A stretch of 64,000 nucleotides of DNA from Chitinophaga flava (GCF_003308995.1 NZ_QFFJ01000002.1:3348001-3412000), one strand, 5' to 3'; numbered from the stretch's first letter, positions 1 through 9,413 are shown. Notes: generated by a model from the letters alone, not told the origin. Made by a program: numbers and translations.

Positions 1-343
1 GTGCTGCATCCATAAAAAGATTCCTTATATACGCCCCCTCTGGTAAATTAATCAGATCGTTTCCCCAAAAGCCTTCGAGAAATTGAATCACTACTGCGCT
101 GGTAATCACATTCCCTGATTTCTGAAAGGTATGGGGCAGGTTTGACCCAAGGAAGAAGATGTCTCCCTGTTCAAAATCCCCGATATAATCCCCGATAAAA
201 GCCGTTCCTCTGCCTTCCAGGATCAAAATAAGTTCATATTCATTATGCTGATGCCATGGAACTTCAAAGTTGGGCGTGCGATAAGTTCTGGCAACAAAGG
301 ACGTACTCTCTGACAATGTAAGTTTCTCAATTAGCGGCTTCAC
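1..343 (-). CDS. AraC-family regulator, N-terminal cupin part (truncated by window)
   Basis: The reverse strand reads an open frame from a GTG at 343 to the window edge, about 114 codons. It begins MKPLIEKLTLSES and shows the sugar-sensing cupin pattern of AraC regulators: WHQHNEYEL (metal/ligand histidines), then FEQGDIFFLG and LPHTF. No upstream in-frame ATG exists before a TAA, so GTG is the likely start. The DNA-binding C-terminus lies outside the window. It is divergent from xylB, so it probably senses a sugar and regulates the xylose genes; that link is inference from position only. Confidence 0.75.
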   Translation of the reverse strand, partial: MKPLIEKLTLSESTSFVARTYRTPNFEVPWHQHNEYELILILEGRGTAFIGDYIGDFEQGDIFFLGSNLPHTFQKSGNVITSAVVIQFLEGFWGNDLINLPEGAYIRNLFMDAA

Positions 344-617
344 GATATTAAATATTATAATGTATTACCTGAAATCTGTGGTTGCTAAGATATGAATTCT
401 CAGCAGCCCGGTTGACCGGATTTTTATTGTCAGAGTATATAATAGTTTATGTTTCTCAGATAATAGGAGTAGTGGCGGGGGATGCTGTCACGTACCTTTA
501 TTGAATCATAATGTTTATCGGATAACGCCTGTCTTTAGCAGATGTTGGATAATGACGTCTGCACTGGTATCAGGCTGTCCGGTATTTTTTACCTAATGAA
601 ATTCAAAATTGACAGTT
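344..617. promoter_or_regulatory. Divergent control region AraC / xylB, with a weak AATTGT-N7-ACAATT-like site at 599-617
   Basis: This 274-nt gap separates two divergent genes and has no credible small gene. Its last 19 bases (599-617) read AAATTCAAAATTGACAGTT and abut the xylB ATG. They match 15 of 19 positions of the perfect site at 19092-19110. The right half is well kept and the left half is degenerate, so it may be a weak operator. A protein bound here would block initiation directly. Confidence 0.4.
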
Positions 618-2093
618 ATGTATTTTATTGGTTACGATATTGGTTCCTCCTCCATAAAAGCTGCATTACTTGATGCGGATAGTGGCAGATGTATAGCATC
701 TGCCATCAGTCCTTCCAGGGAGATGGCCATACAGGTACCCTATAAAGGATGGGCAGAGCAGGAGCCGGAAAGCTGGTGGCGGGAAATAATCGCCGCCACA
801 GATTTACTAAGGCAACAGGTCCGGATTGATTCCTCCGCCATTGGCGGTATCGGCATTGCCTATCAGATGCATGGGCTGGTATGTGTAGATAAACAGCAGC
901 AGGTACTGCGCCCGGCCATTATCTGGTGCGACAGTCGTGCCGTGCATATAGGCAATAGGGCGTTCAACGCATTGGGAAAACAATATTGCCTCGACCATCT
1001 GCTCAATTCCCCTGGAAATTTTACGGCTTCCAAATTGCGATGGATATATGAAAATGAACCACATATCTATGAACGCATTGATAAAGTCATGCTGCCTGGA
1101 GATTTCATTGCCATGAAGCTTACGGGCGATATACGTACAACTGTTTCGGGTCTTTCAGAAGGGGTCTTATGGGATTTCAAAGCCAATGCCATCAGCAGGA
1201 AACTACTGGACTATTATAATATAGATGAAAGCCTGGTACCTGCGATAGTGCCTGCCTTCGGGGTACAAGGGGTGCTTACTGCTGCCGCTGCAGAGGCGCT
1301 ACAACTGACAACAGGCATCCCCGTTACTTACCGTGCAGGTGATCAGCCCAACAATGCTTTGTCGCTCAACGTGCTGAAACCAGGGGAAGCCGCAGCTACA
1401 GCGGGCACTTCAGGCGTAGTGTATGCTGTGCACGATAAACATGCATCTGACTTGCAAAGCCGTGTTAACACCTTCGTACACGTCAGCAATGATGAACAGC
1501 ATCTCCGTGACGGCGTGTTGATGTGCCTCAACGGGACAGGGATCGCCAACAGCTGGTTGAAAAACATACTGGGTGATATTGATTACGCTGCTATGAACAG
1601 TGAAGCTGCTGCATGCACACCTGGTGCAGATGGTCTGCTGGTATATCCGTTTGGTAACGGTGCAGAGAGGATACTGGGCAGCAGGCATATAGGCGCTTCC
1701 GTCAGATACCTGGATTTCAACAGGCATGGCCGGAGACAACTGTTGCGGGCTGTGCAGGAAGGGATCGTTTTTGGCGTTAACTATGGATTAGAGATCATGT
1801 CAGCTATGGATCTTAAAATTCATCGGGTGAGAGCAGGCAATGCCAATATGTTTCTCAGTCCGCTATTCCGTGAAATATTTGCCAATACGGCCAACACTGT
1901 GATCGAACTGTATAATACCGACGGCGCGCAGGGAGCGGCGCGAGGAGCAGCTATAGGAGCGGGGTATGTGAACATGGAAGAAGCATTCCGGGGAATGGAG
2001 CGCCTGATGGTCGTTGAACCGGAAGCAGCCCTTCAGGTACAGTACCGTGATGTCTATGATAAATGGCTCACAGAGTTACGTTCAAAATTATAA
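618..2093 (+). CDS. xylB: Xylulokinase
   Basis: FGGY-family carbohydrate kinase that phosphorylates D-xylulose to xylulose 5-phosphate with ATP in the cytosol. The N-terminal phosphate loop YFIGYDIGSSSIKAALLD, the substrate segment YQMHGLVCVD followed by IIWCDSRA, and the C-terminal region VRAGNANMFLSPLFREIFAN with DGAQGAARGAAIGAG are all present. Length (491 aa) is normal. An in-frame TTG lies at 609, but the ATG at 618 gives the usual short lead into the first strand and is preferred. It is followed 43 nt later by xylA, and the two form a xylose operon. Assignment as xylulokinase rather than another FGGY kinase rests on this pairing. Confidence 0.92.
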   Translation: MYFIGYDIGSSSIKAALLDADSGRCIASAISPSREMAIQVPYKGWAEQEPESWWREIIAATDLLRQQVRIDSSAIGGIGIAYQMHGLVCVDKQQQVLRPAIIWCDSRAVHIGNRAFNALGKQYCLDHLLNSPGNFTASKLRWIYENEPHIYERIDKVMLPGDFIAMKLTGDIRTTVSGLSEGVLWDFKANAISRKLLDYYNIDESLVPAIVPAFGVQGVLTAAAAEALQLTTGIPVTYRAGDQPNNALSLNVLKPGEAAATAGTSGVVYAVHDKHASDLQSRVNTFVHVSNDEQHLRDGVLMCLNGTGIANSWLKNILGDIDYAAMNSEAAACTPGADGLLVYPFGNGAERILGSRHIGASVRYLDFNRHGRRQLLRAVQEGIVFGVNYGLEIMSAMDLKIHRVRAGNANMFLSPLFREIFANTANTVIELYNTDGAQGAARGAAIGAGYVNMEEAFRGMERLMVVEPEAALQVQYRDVYDKWLTELRSKL

Positions 2094-2136
2094 TACCGTT
2101 CATATGTACAATATATCATTTTAAAATCCACCTTTT

Positions 2137-3468
2137 ATGAGCATTACACTTGGAAATCACGAATATTTTAAAGGCATCGGAAAGATCAGCTATGAAGGAC
2201 CGCAGTCAGACAATCCACTCGCCTATAAGTGGTATGATGAGAACCGGACCATTGCAGGAAAATCGATGAAGGAACTTTTCCGCTTTGCTGTCAGCTACTG
2301 GCACACCTTCTGTGGTACCGGCGCTGATCCCTTCGGACCGGGTACCAAAAATTTCCCCTGGCTTGTATCTACGGATGCTGAACAAAGCGCAAAAGACAAG
2401 ATGGACGCAGCGTTTGAGTTTATCACCAAACTGGGATTGCCCTACTACTGCTTCCATGATGTAGATCTGATTGATGAAGGCGCAGATCTTGCTACCTACG
2501 AAAAACGTATGCAGCTGATAGTAGACTATGCCCGCCAGAAGCAGGCAGCCAGTGGCGTTAAGCTGCTCTGGGGTACGGCCAATGTATTCAGCCATCCAAG
2601 GTATATGAACGGCGCTGCCACCAATCCTGATTTCACCGTATTGACCTATGCTGGCACACAGGTGAAAAATGCATTGGACGCCACCATAACATTGGGTGGA
2701 GAGAATTATGTTTTCTGGGGAGGCCGTGAAGGATACATGACATTACTGAATACAGACATGAAACGGGAGCAGGAGCATCTGGCGCGCTTCCTGTCTATGG
2801 CCCGTGACTACGCACGGAAGCAGGGTTTTAAAGGAACATTCTTTATTGAACCTAAGCCCTGCGAACCTACCAAGCACCAGTACGATTTTGACAGCGCCAC
2901 TGTAATTGGTTTCCTGCACCGGTATGGACTGGAAAAGGACTTTAAATTGAATATTGAAGTAAACCACGCTACGCTGGCGGGTCACACTTTCCAGCATGAG
3001 CTGCAGGTAGCTGCAGATGCCGGTATGCTGGGCAGCATCGACGCCAACCGCGGAGATGCACAGAATGGCTGGGATACGGACCAGTTTCCGACCAACCTGA
3101 ATGAACTCATCGAAAGTATGCTCATTATCCTGGAAGCCGGAGGATTCTCCGGCGGAGGCGTGAACTTTGACGCCAAAACCCGGCGTAATTCGACAGACCT
3201 GGAAGACATATTCCATGCGCATATCGGAGGCATAGATACTTTTGCGCGGGCCGCCGTAATTGCGGAAAAAATATTGACGCAAACATCCTATAAAAAATTT
3301 CGCCAGGACCGCTACGCCTCATTTGATACAGGCAAAGGCCGGGAATTTGAAGAAGGGAAGCTTTCACTCGAAGACCTCCGCCACCTCGCCTTTGCGGGAG
3401 GAGCACCAGTACAGATCAGTGGAAAGCAGGAGTGGCTGGAGAACCTTATCAACAGCTGTATCTTTTAG
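2137..3468 (+). CDS. xylA: Xylose isomerase
   Basis: Converts D-xylose to D-xylulose, the substrate of the preceding kinase. At 443 aa it is the long class II type. Signature segments are YCFHDVD (catalytic His), VFWGGREGY, FIEPKPCEPTKHQYDFD and NIEVNHATLAGHTFQHEL (metal-binding acids), then DANRGD. The protein is cytosolic with no signal peptide. It belongs to the xylBA operon, and a hairpin follows at 3493-3520. Xylose released by the GH31 alpha-xylosidase downstream in the window would enter metabolism here. Confidence 0.97.
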   Translation: MSITLGNHEYFKGIGKISYEGPQSDNPLAYKWYDENRTIAGKSMKELFRFAVSYWHTFCGTGADPFGPGTKNFPWLVSTDAEQSAKDKMDAAFEFITKLGLPYYCFHDVDLIDEGADLATYEKRMQLIVDYARQKQAASGVKLLWGTANVFSHPRYMNGAATNPDFTVLTYAGTQVKNALDATITLGGENYVFWGGREGYMTLLNTDMKREQEHLARFLSMARDYARKQGFKGTFFIEPKPCEPTKHQYDFDSATVIGFLHRYGLEKDFKLNIEVNHATLAGHTFQHELQVAADAGMLGSIDANRGDAQNGWDTDQFPTNLNELIESMLIILEAGGFSGGGVNFDAKTRRNSTDLEDIFHAHIGGIDTFARAAVIAEKILTQTSYKKFRQDRYASFDTGKGREFEEGKLSLEDLRHLAFAGGAPVQISGKQEWLENLINSCIF

Positions 3469-3492
3469 TGGATGCCGGTACAAAAAGCATAC

Positions 3493-3520
3493 AAAGCGCA
3501 GCAGTTCCCTGCTGTGCTTT
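3493..3520. terminator. Hairpin between convergent xylA and AraC gene
   Basis: Arms AAAGCGCAGCAG and CTGCTGTGCTTT pair over 12 bp with one G-T wobble around a TTCC loop. No long T tract follows. It sits 24 nt after the xylA stop and before the end of the convergent regulator, which suits transcription termination. Confidence 0.5.
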
Positions 3521-3582
3521 GCCATTATATAACATATGGCAGTCGCAGCATTTGAAAAATGATGTAGAGGATATTGCTGCTA

Positions 3583-4467
3583 TTATTTCGGTATATCGCC
3601 ACTAGCAAGAAGTCGTATTCTCTTTTTATAGTTTCCGGGATTCTCCCCGGTTTGTTTTTTGAAGAAACGGTTAAAATAAGCATTGTTCCCAAATCCAAGG
3701 CCGTAAGCAAGGTCCTTGATGCTGATGTCTTTAGTCATCATCATCCGTTGGGCCTTTTCTATTTTCTTTTCATTGATATACTTTCCGGGCGTACTACCTA
3801 TTTCTTTTTTGAAAAGGCGAATGAAGTGGTCTTTGGTGAGAAAACCGGCTGCTGCCAATGCGTCCACGCTGATGGGCTTATGCAGGTGGGTACGTATGTA
3901 ATGCAGCGATTGCAGGATACGTTTGTCTATATGGAGGTTCTTATCGGTGGCCAGTAGCAGGAACCTGGACAAGACCTGTTTGATGATGCCTTGTGCCTCC
4001 ATTTCGTAGCCGAGCGGCACGGCTTTCTGGCGCGCTATATTTCTGACAAGCGTAGGAAGGTTGTCATATGACCATGGGTCGAAGTGGGGCAGTTTCCTCT
4101 CCGGATTAATGCCGGCAAGGCGTTTGATCAGCCGGATAATCAGCGGATCGGCTTTTATTTCCACAGGAGCGTCTATCAGGTCAAAGATGCTGGTCTGGCT
4201 GCCCACTTCTTCATAAATATGAATATAGTGCAAAGACAAATGCCCTTCGCATTTGTATCCGTGATTGGTATATGCCGGTGTAAGATACAGATGGTTTTTT
4301 TTCAGTTCATAGGTTTTGTCTTCCCGGATAAGGCTGGCTGTCCCGCTTTCTACAAGGTGTACCCTGATAAAAGGGCTACAAACGTTGCGCCAGTTCCAGT
4401 CAGCATTATGTACAGCATGGCCGATATTCAGCAGGATAAAATTGAGGTAGGTCAGTTCTTTGCTCAT
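3583..4467 (-). CDS. AraC-family transcriptional regulator
   Basis: 294 aa. The N-terminal half is an AraC cupin-type sensor: FIRVHLVESGTASLI, then LKKNHLYLTPAYTNHGYKC. The C-terminal half has the two AraC helix-turn-helix units, with VDALAAAGFLTKDHFIRLFK first and IKDLAYGLGFGNNAYFNRFF then KKQTGENPGNYKKR second. It is divergent from the Zn-dehydrogenase/aldo-keto reductase pair. The 27-bp-spaced direct repeats at 4494-4531 in the shared promoter are its natural operator candidates. The ligand is unknown; a deoxy-sugar or pentose is plausible from the neighbours. Confidence 0.9.
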   Translation of the reverse strand: MSKELTYLNFILLNIGHAVHNADWNWRNVCSPFIRVHLVESGTASLIREDKTYELKKNHLYLTPAYTNHGYKCEGHLSLHYIHIYEEVGSQTSIFDLIDAPVEIKADPLIIRLIKRLAGINPERKLPHFDPWSYDNLPTLVRNIARQKAVPLGYEMEAQGIIKQVLSRFLLLATDKNLHIDKRILQSLHYIRTHLHKPISVDALAAAGFLTKDHFIRLFKKEIGSTPGKYINEKKIEKAQRMMMTKDISIKDLAYGLGFGNNAYFNRFFKKQTGENPGNYKKRIRLLASGDIPK

Positions 4468-4493
4468 AGCTGATAATGTCTGGATAATAATAT

Positions 4494-4531
4494 ATCGATA
4501 AAGTACAACTTTTTATCGATATCGGTAAAGT
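4494..4531. promoter_or_regulatory. Candidate AraC operator: direct and inverted repeats
   Basis: ATCGATAAAGT (4494-4504) and ATCGGTAAAGT (4521-4531) are direct repeats with a 27-bp period. The sequence also contains an inverted pair, ATCGATAAA / TTTATCGAT (4494-4502, 4512-4520). The block ends 20 bp upstream of the -7 box at 4551, which fits class II activation by an AraC protein binding direct repeats. It lies between the divergent regulator and its likely target. Confidence 0.55.
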
Positions 4532-4550
4532 CTGGAAGTTATACGATAGG

Positions 4551-4558
4551 TACTTTTG
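4551..4558 (+). promoter_or_regulatory. Bacteroidota -7 promoter box TACTTTTG
   Basis: Exact match to the TAnnTTTG -7 consensus of Bacteroidota. It predicts a transcript starting near 4565. This excludes the in-frame TTG at 4556 as the dehydrogenase start and supports an ATG at 4658 or 4682. No good -33 TTTG is visible, consistent with activator dependence. Confidence 0.6.
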
Positions 4559-4681
4559 AAAAAAAATGTCAACGGTATTTTTCAAGAAGGAACGGGATCT
4601 GATGGTCTTGTTTTGTTGTCTTTAGTCATCTATGCCGACAACTACCGTTCCGGAACAATGTCGCTTTTTAAACAGACGTCC

Positions 4682-5692
4682 ATGAGGATAATTTCTTGTA
4701 TTAAGCCGGGGGAGTTGGAATACCGTGATGTTCCGGAGCCGGTATGTTTACCTGGTCACTCCATCATAAAAATCCGACGTATCGGGATATGTGGTACCGA
4801 TATCCATGCTTTCGGAGGTACACAACCTTATTTTAGCTATCCTCGTGTGCTGGGGCATGAGCTGGCGGCTGAATTTGTGGAAGGCGATGCGCCGCGCCTG
4901 CGTAAAGGAGATATGGTCACCGTCATTCCCTATCAGCATTGCGGTACCTGTATTGCCTGCCGTAGCGGGCATACCAATTGCTGCCAGCATATGCAGGTGA
5001 TTGGCGTGCATACTGACGGTGGAATGGCAGATTTGCTGATGGTGCCATCACACCTGCTACTGTCTGCCGAAGGACTGGACCCCGACCGGCTGGCGTTGGT
5101 GGAGCCTTTTGCTATTGCAGCGCACAGTGTTAGACGGGCTGCAGTATTGCCACAGGAAAATGTGCTGGTGGTAGGAGCAGGGCCCATCGGGCTGGCAACA
5201 ATGGAAATGGCGGCTATTGCAGGGGCTAATGTACTGGCCATCGACGTGAATGATAACCGGCTGGCCCGTGCGGAAAAGATAGAAGGTGTAAAAGCGGCCT
5301 TCAACGCGCTGGACGGGCATCTGGAAGAGCAACTAAGAGATGTCACCGATGGTGATATGCCCACCATCGTGATGGATGCTACCGGCAATCTGAATGCGAT
5401 CAATAATGCCTTCCGTTTCATGTCGCATGCAGGCAGGTATGTGTTGGTGGGACTGCAAAAGGGAGACATCTCTTTTAGCCACCCGGAATTCCATAAACGC
5501 GAAGGTACGCTGCTCAGCAGTCGCAATGCTACCCGGAAAGACTTTGATTGGGTACTGGAAAATATCCGTGTTGGCAGAATCACCCCCGAAAAATACATCA
5601 CGCACCATATACACTTTAACGATATGGTGGAGGAATTCCCTTTCCTGATTGCCGATGCGAATATTGTAAAGGCAATGATCAGCCTCGATTAA
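4682..5692 (+). CDS. Zinc-dependent medium-chain alcohol dehydrogenase
   Basis: NAD(P)-dependent zinc dehydrogenase of sugars or polyols. Visible are catalytic-zinc motifs GICGTD and GHELAAEF, the four structural-zinc cysteines in the segment from HCGTCIAC to HTNCC, and the Rossmann fingerprint VVGAGPIGLAT. I start at the ATG at 4682 (MRIISCIKPGELEY), which matches the family N-terminus; the ATG at 4658 adds only eight residues. Ten bases separate it from the aldo-keto reductase, so they form an operon. Such pairs oxidise free sugars in Bacteroidota. With a GH29 fucosidase in the region L-fucose is a possible substrate, but the sequence alone does not show it. Confidence 0.85.
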   Translation: MRIISCIKPGELEYRDVPEPVCLPGHSIIKIRRIGICGTDIHAFGGTQPYFSYPRVLGHELAAEFVEGDAPRLRKGDMVTVIPYQHCGTCIACRSGHTNCCQHMQVIGVHTDGGMADLLMVPSHLLLSAEGLDPDRLALVEPFAIAAHSVRRAAVLPQENVLVVGAGPIGLATMEMAAIAGANVLAIDVNDNRLARAEKIEGVKAAFNALDGHLEEQLRDVTDGDMPTIVMDATGNLNAINNAFRFMSHAGRYVLVGLQKGDISFSHPEFHKREGTLLSSRNATRKDFDWVLENIRVGRITPEKYITHHIHFNDMVEEFPFLIADANIVKAMISLD

Positions 5693-5702
5693 AACAGTTT
5701 TC

Positions 5703-6716
5703 ATGCGTTCACCACTGTTAATAAACGGGCAGCCGTTGCCGGAATTGATTTTCGGTACCAGCGGCCTGGGTAATCTATTTGTCAGCATCAGCCGGCAGGA
5801 GAAATTTGATATTGTAAAGGAATGTATACGCCATTCTCCGGATATGGTGGTATTTGACTCAGCAGGCAAATACGGGGCGGGGCTGGCATTGGAAATGCTG
5901 GGGACTGCGTTAAAGGATGTGCAGGCGGCCCCGTCGAAAGTAATTATCAGCAACAAATTAGGATGGTACCGCACCGAACTGAAAACACCGGAACCTACCT
6001 TTGAACCCGGCGTATGGAAAGACCTGCGGCATGATGCGGTGCAACGGATCAGTTACAACGGCATCATAGAATGTTTTGAACAGGGCAACGAGTTATTGGG
6101 AGGCTTTACGCCGCAAATGGTTTCTTTACATGATCCGGATGAATACCTTGCTAAAGCAAAAGATGCTCGGCACCGGATACGGCTATACGACGATATCCTC
6201 CATGCTTATCAGGCACTTTTTGATCTGAAAGAAAAAGGACAGGTGGCTGCAGTGGGCGTTGGCGCCAAGGACTGGAGGATACTGCAACAGATAGCGCAGG
6301 ACATCCCGCTGGATTGGATGATGGTGGCAAACAGCCTGACGGTGTTTTCCCATCCACCTGAATTATTATCCTTTGTAGAGGCGCAGGATAAGAAAGGGAT
6401 TCACATTATCAACTCGGCTGTTTATCATTCAGGATTCCTGCTCGGTAGCGATTATTTTGATTACAGAAAGCTGGATAGCGGTCGCCGGGAGGATGCACCT
6501 TATTTTGAATGGCGGAGTCGTTTTAACCGGATATGTACGGAACATCAGATCAAACCGGCGGAGGCATGTTTAAATTTCGGCTTGCATGTTCCCGGTGTAA
6601 GGAGTGTGGCGGTTAATACAACGAAGGCCGCCAGGGTCAGCGAAAATTTTATGATGATTGATAAAATCATTCCGCCTGCTTTCTGGGAACAAATGCAGGC
6701 AGCCGGATTGATTTAA
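5703..6716 (+). CDS. Aldo/keto reductase
   Basis: 337 aa NAD(P)H-dependent oxidoreductase of the AKR fold, cytosolic. The catalytic tetrad can be placed: Asp in FDSAGKYG, Tyr in the same motif, Lys in IISNKLGWY and His in VSLHDPDEYL. The family includes D-threo-aldose/L-fucose 1-dehydrogenases and pyridoxal dehydrogenases, and the opening LPELIFGTSGLGNLF resembles that group. Co-transcription with the Zn-dehydrogenase suggests two redox steps on one sugar. The exact substrate is not determined. Confidence 0.85.
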   Translation: MRSPLLINGQPLPELIFGTSGLGNLFVSISRQEKFDIVKECIRHSPDMVVFDSAGKYGAGLALEMLGTALKDVQAAPSKVIISNKLGWYRTELKTPEPTFEPGVWKDLRHDAVQRISYNGIIECFEQGNELLGGFTPQMVSLHDPDEYLAKAKDARHRIRLYDDILHAYQALFDLKEKGQVAAVGVGAKDWRILQQIAQDIPLDWMMVANSLTVFSHPPELLSFVEAQDKKGIHIINSAVYHSGFLLGSDYFDYRKLDSGRREDAPYFEWRSRFNRICTEHQIKPAEACLNFGLHVPGVRSVAVNTTKAARVSENFMMIDKIIPPAFWEQMQAAGLI

Positions 6717-7188
6717 TAACAATGAGACCGAGATTGACGAAAACAGGCAGTAGAAAAGGTGTTTTGCAACAAATCAGCCCTCTGATTGAAACAATAGAGG
6801 ACCATCAATACGGATACAGCGTTCTATTTTTACAATACCTAATCCACGTATATGAAATTTCGACTGTACCGGGGCCACCAAGGCCCAAGGCAATTTGTTG
6901 CATTATTGAAAGCATTTGTTGCCCATCTGTCTGTACCAGGTATATTATTTATCCCGTCCTCATTTTCCGGAGATATCGCCGGATGGTGTTTGGGCTCCGG
7001 TAAAGATGCGGCTTACCGGGAGCATCCGGCGCACCACCGGCGATACTCATTTTGATGACACGCTCACACTGCACAACAGCGATACCCTTGATTTCTCGAA
7101 CATTTATGCAATCGGATTTCTATCCGGTTGTGTCGTTAATATCAAGGTCGTCAAAATCAAATGATAGTTTAATTATAAAATCTGGTAA
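6717..7188. other. Intergenic region with only weak open frames
   Basis: These 472 nt hold three overlapping short plus-strand frames (6722-7003, 6852-7055, 6916-7164). None has a recognisable domain, and none has a clear initiation context. The mixture of frames could be a decayed gene end, but I cannot name a parent. No terminator hairpin or clear operator was found, so the GH42 gene promoter must lie here unmarked. Confidence 0.3.
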
Positions 7189-9276
7189 ATGAAGAAGCGT
7201 ATTTTGCTGTTATGGTTTTTGTTGATACTGACGGTATCGCAGGTGTTTTCCCAGCAGGACAATCCCTTTTTTCCTGCCAGGCGTCTGATCACAACGGGTA
7301 TTTATTATTATCCCGAACATTGGGACCCGGTTCTCTGGGAGCGCGATATCAAAAAGATTTCGGAAATGGGGTTTGAGTTTGTGCACCTCGCGGAATTTGC
7401 GTGGTTTAAAATGGAACCAGAGGAGGGAAGGTTTGACTTCGTGTGGTTAGATAAAGTGGTGGACCTCTGTGCAAAATATCACCTGAAAGTAGTGATGTGC
7501 ACGCCTTCGGCTACTACGCCTGCATGGATGCGCCATCAGTATCCGGAAACTTTCCTGATGTACAGCCAGTATATCCGTGGCGAACATGGTACCCGCGGTT
7601 TGGGATCGGTGGTGAACCCGCTATATCGCCGATTCGTGGAAACCATCGTTACTAAAATGGCACAACGTTATGGAAAAAACGAAAATATCATCGGCTGGCA
7701 GCTGGATAATGAACCGGATGCCAAGCCCGATTTCAGTCCCTCTTCGCAGGAAGCATTCCGGCAATGGCTGAAAAATAAATACCATTTCATCGATACGTTG
7801 AACGCGGTATGGGGCACAGCTTTCTGGAGTCAATGGTACAACAACTTTGATCAGATTATTGCTCCGAATGTGAACCTCGTTGGCTGGTGGGGCAGCAACC
7901 CGCACGCCGTACTCGATTTCAAGCGCTATCTGGCGGATGCACAGGCGGATTTTCTCGATTTTCAGGCCAATACCTTACGGAAGAATGTTTCACGGCATCA
8001 GTTTATTACCACCAATTACACGGCCGTATCTCCGGGCGCTGACCCAGGTCGCACGAAGATGCTGGACTTCGCTACCTACACGGCTTATCCGAATGGGGGA
8101 ACCAATAACATCGGCAAACAAGGGTTCCGATTGGGCAATAGCAACGTGATCCTCTTTGCTGCCGAATATTATAAATCAGTGGGCGGCGTTAGCGGCGCCA
8201 TGGAAATACAGCCAGGAACTGTGAACTGGGGCAACTTTACACCGTTACCGTTGCCGGGAGCAGTTCGTATGTGGCTCTACCACGTTTTTGCCACCGGTGG
8301 AAAGCTGGCCTGCTCTTATCGTTTCCGCCAGATCAACTACAGCGCGGAACAGTATCATTCTGGTATTATGGAGACAGACGGCGTAACGCCGTCACCGGGC
8401 GGCCATGATTATATGCAGTTCATGAAGGAAATGAACATGCTGCGGAAGGAAGCCGATACCCAAGCCGCATTACCGGAAAAACTGGCGAAGCGTTCCTCTG
8501 CAATCCTTTGGAATCTGGAGAACTATTGGTCTTTCGATCAGCAACGGCAAACCAGACAGTGGGATTCCTGGAATTATCCGATCAAATTCCTGCAGATAGC
8601 CAAATCCTTCGGAGCTCAGGCAGACGTGGTTGGAGAGACGGCTGATTTATCCAAATACAAATTTGTAATCATACCTGCCTACGAACTGGTGGACAGTAGC
8701 CTGATAAAAAAATGGCAGGAATATGCAGCCAATGGAGGGCATTTGATCATTACCTGCCGCACGGCAGCGAAAAACCGCGCAGGATACCTGTGGGAGGCCG
8801 GTTGGGCTGCACCTTTATCAACGCTGATAGGCGCCCGCATTAATTCCTTTGATATGCTGCCGGATCAATACTACGGAGACGTACAAACGAAGTCTGGCCA
8901 CTATAGTTGGAACAATTGGGGCGACCAGCTGCAGCCTGATAAAAACACGGAGGCGGTGGCAGTTTACAACGATCAGTTTTATAAAGGCGCTGCCGCCGTG
9001 GTAAAACGCCGGCTCGGCAAAGGCTCCGTCACCTATATCGGTGTAGACACCGATGACGCAAAACTGGAAAAGGACGTATTGCGGGATATCTATACAGCTG
9101 CAGGGGCCACTACGGAAAATTATCCGCCAGGCGTGTTTGTCTACTGGCGTGATGGTTTTTATGTGGCAGTGAACTACGCTTCTGATGATTACACCATGAG
9201 TATCAGCGGAACAGCCAAAATATTGATTGGAGAAAAGACTGTAAAACCGGGCGGCGTGCTCGTCTGGAAAGAATAA
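7189..9276 (+). CDS. Secreted GH42 beta-galactosidase
   Basis: 695 aa with a clear signal peptide (MKKRILLLWFLLIL, cleavage after VFSQ), so periplasmic or surface. The GH42 TIM barrel starts at YYPEHWDPVLWERDI. The acid/base Glu175 lies in GWQLDNEP and the likely nucleophile Glu339 in GAMEIQPGTVNWG. The C-terminal half fits the trimerisation (beta-galactosidase-type amidotransferase-like) and beta domains of the family. It hydrolyses terminal beta-galactosides. Next to arabinofuranosidase and a xyloglucan locus, it could remove galactosyl branches from xyloglucan or arabinogalactan. Linkage preference is unknown. Confidence 0.93.
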   Translation: MKKRILLLWFLLILTVSQVFSQQDNPFFPARRLITTGIYYYPEHWDPVLWERDIKKISEMGFEFVHLAEFAWFKMEPEEGRFDFVWLDKVVDLCAKYHLKVVMCTPSATTPAWMRHQYPETFLMYSQYIRGEHGTRGLGSVVNPLYRRFVETIVTKMAQRYGKNENIIGWQLDNEPDAKPDFSPSSQEAFRQWLKNKYHFIDTLNAVWGTAFWSQWYNNFDQIIAPNVNLVGWWGSNPHAVLDFKRYLADAQADFLDFQANTLRKNVSRHQFITTNYTAVSPGADPGRTKMLDFATYTAYPNGGTNNIGKQGFRLGNSNVILFAAEYYKSVGGVSGAMEIQPGTVNWGNFTPLPLPGAVRMWLYHVFATGGKLACSYRFRQINYSAEQYHSGIMETDGVTPSPGGHDYMQFMKEMNMLRKEADTQAALPEKLAKRSSAILWNLENYWSFDQQRQTRQWDSWNYPIKFLQIAKSFGAQADVVGETADLSKYKFVIIPAYELVDSSLIKKWQEYAANGGHLIITCRTAAKNRAGYLWEAGWAAPLSTLIGARINSFDMLPDQYYGDVQTKSGHYSWNNWGDQLQPDKNTEAVAVYNDQFYKGAAAVVKRRLGKGSVTYIGVDTDDAKLEKDVLRDIYTAAGATTENYPPGVFVYWRDGFYVAVNYASDDYTMSISGTAKILIGEKTVKPGGVLVWKE

Positions 9277-9344
9277 TTCTGTTGAACAAAAATAAAATGA
9301 AAAAATGTTGGTATGTAGTGGTAGACTAATCAGTGAAAAATTAT

Positions 9345-9363
9345 AATTGTAAATTTGACAAAT
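9345..9363. promoter_or_regulatory. Candidate AraR operator AATTGT-N7-ACAAAT
   Basis: The site reads AATTGTAAATTTGACAAAT, a 19-bp inverted repeat 51 nt before the GH51 start. It matches the perfect copy at 19092-19110 at 17 of 19 positions. A weak -7-like sequence, TTACTTTG, lies just downstream at 9370-9377, so a bound repressor would cover the promoter. Confidence 0.6.
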
Positions 9364-9413
9364 ATTATGTTACTTTGAAACAATCAATCAAGAATCGCTA
9401 ATAATTCCGCGTC

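Noticed and set aside
6722..7164. Three overlapping frames of 67-93 codons as genes
   Set aside because: No domain, no initiation context and mutual overlap; more likely chance or remnants, so described as a gap.
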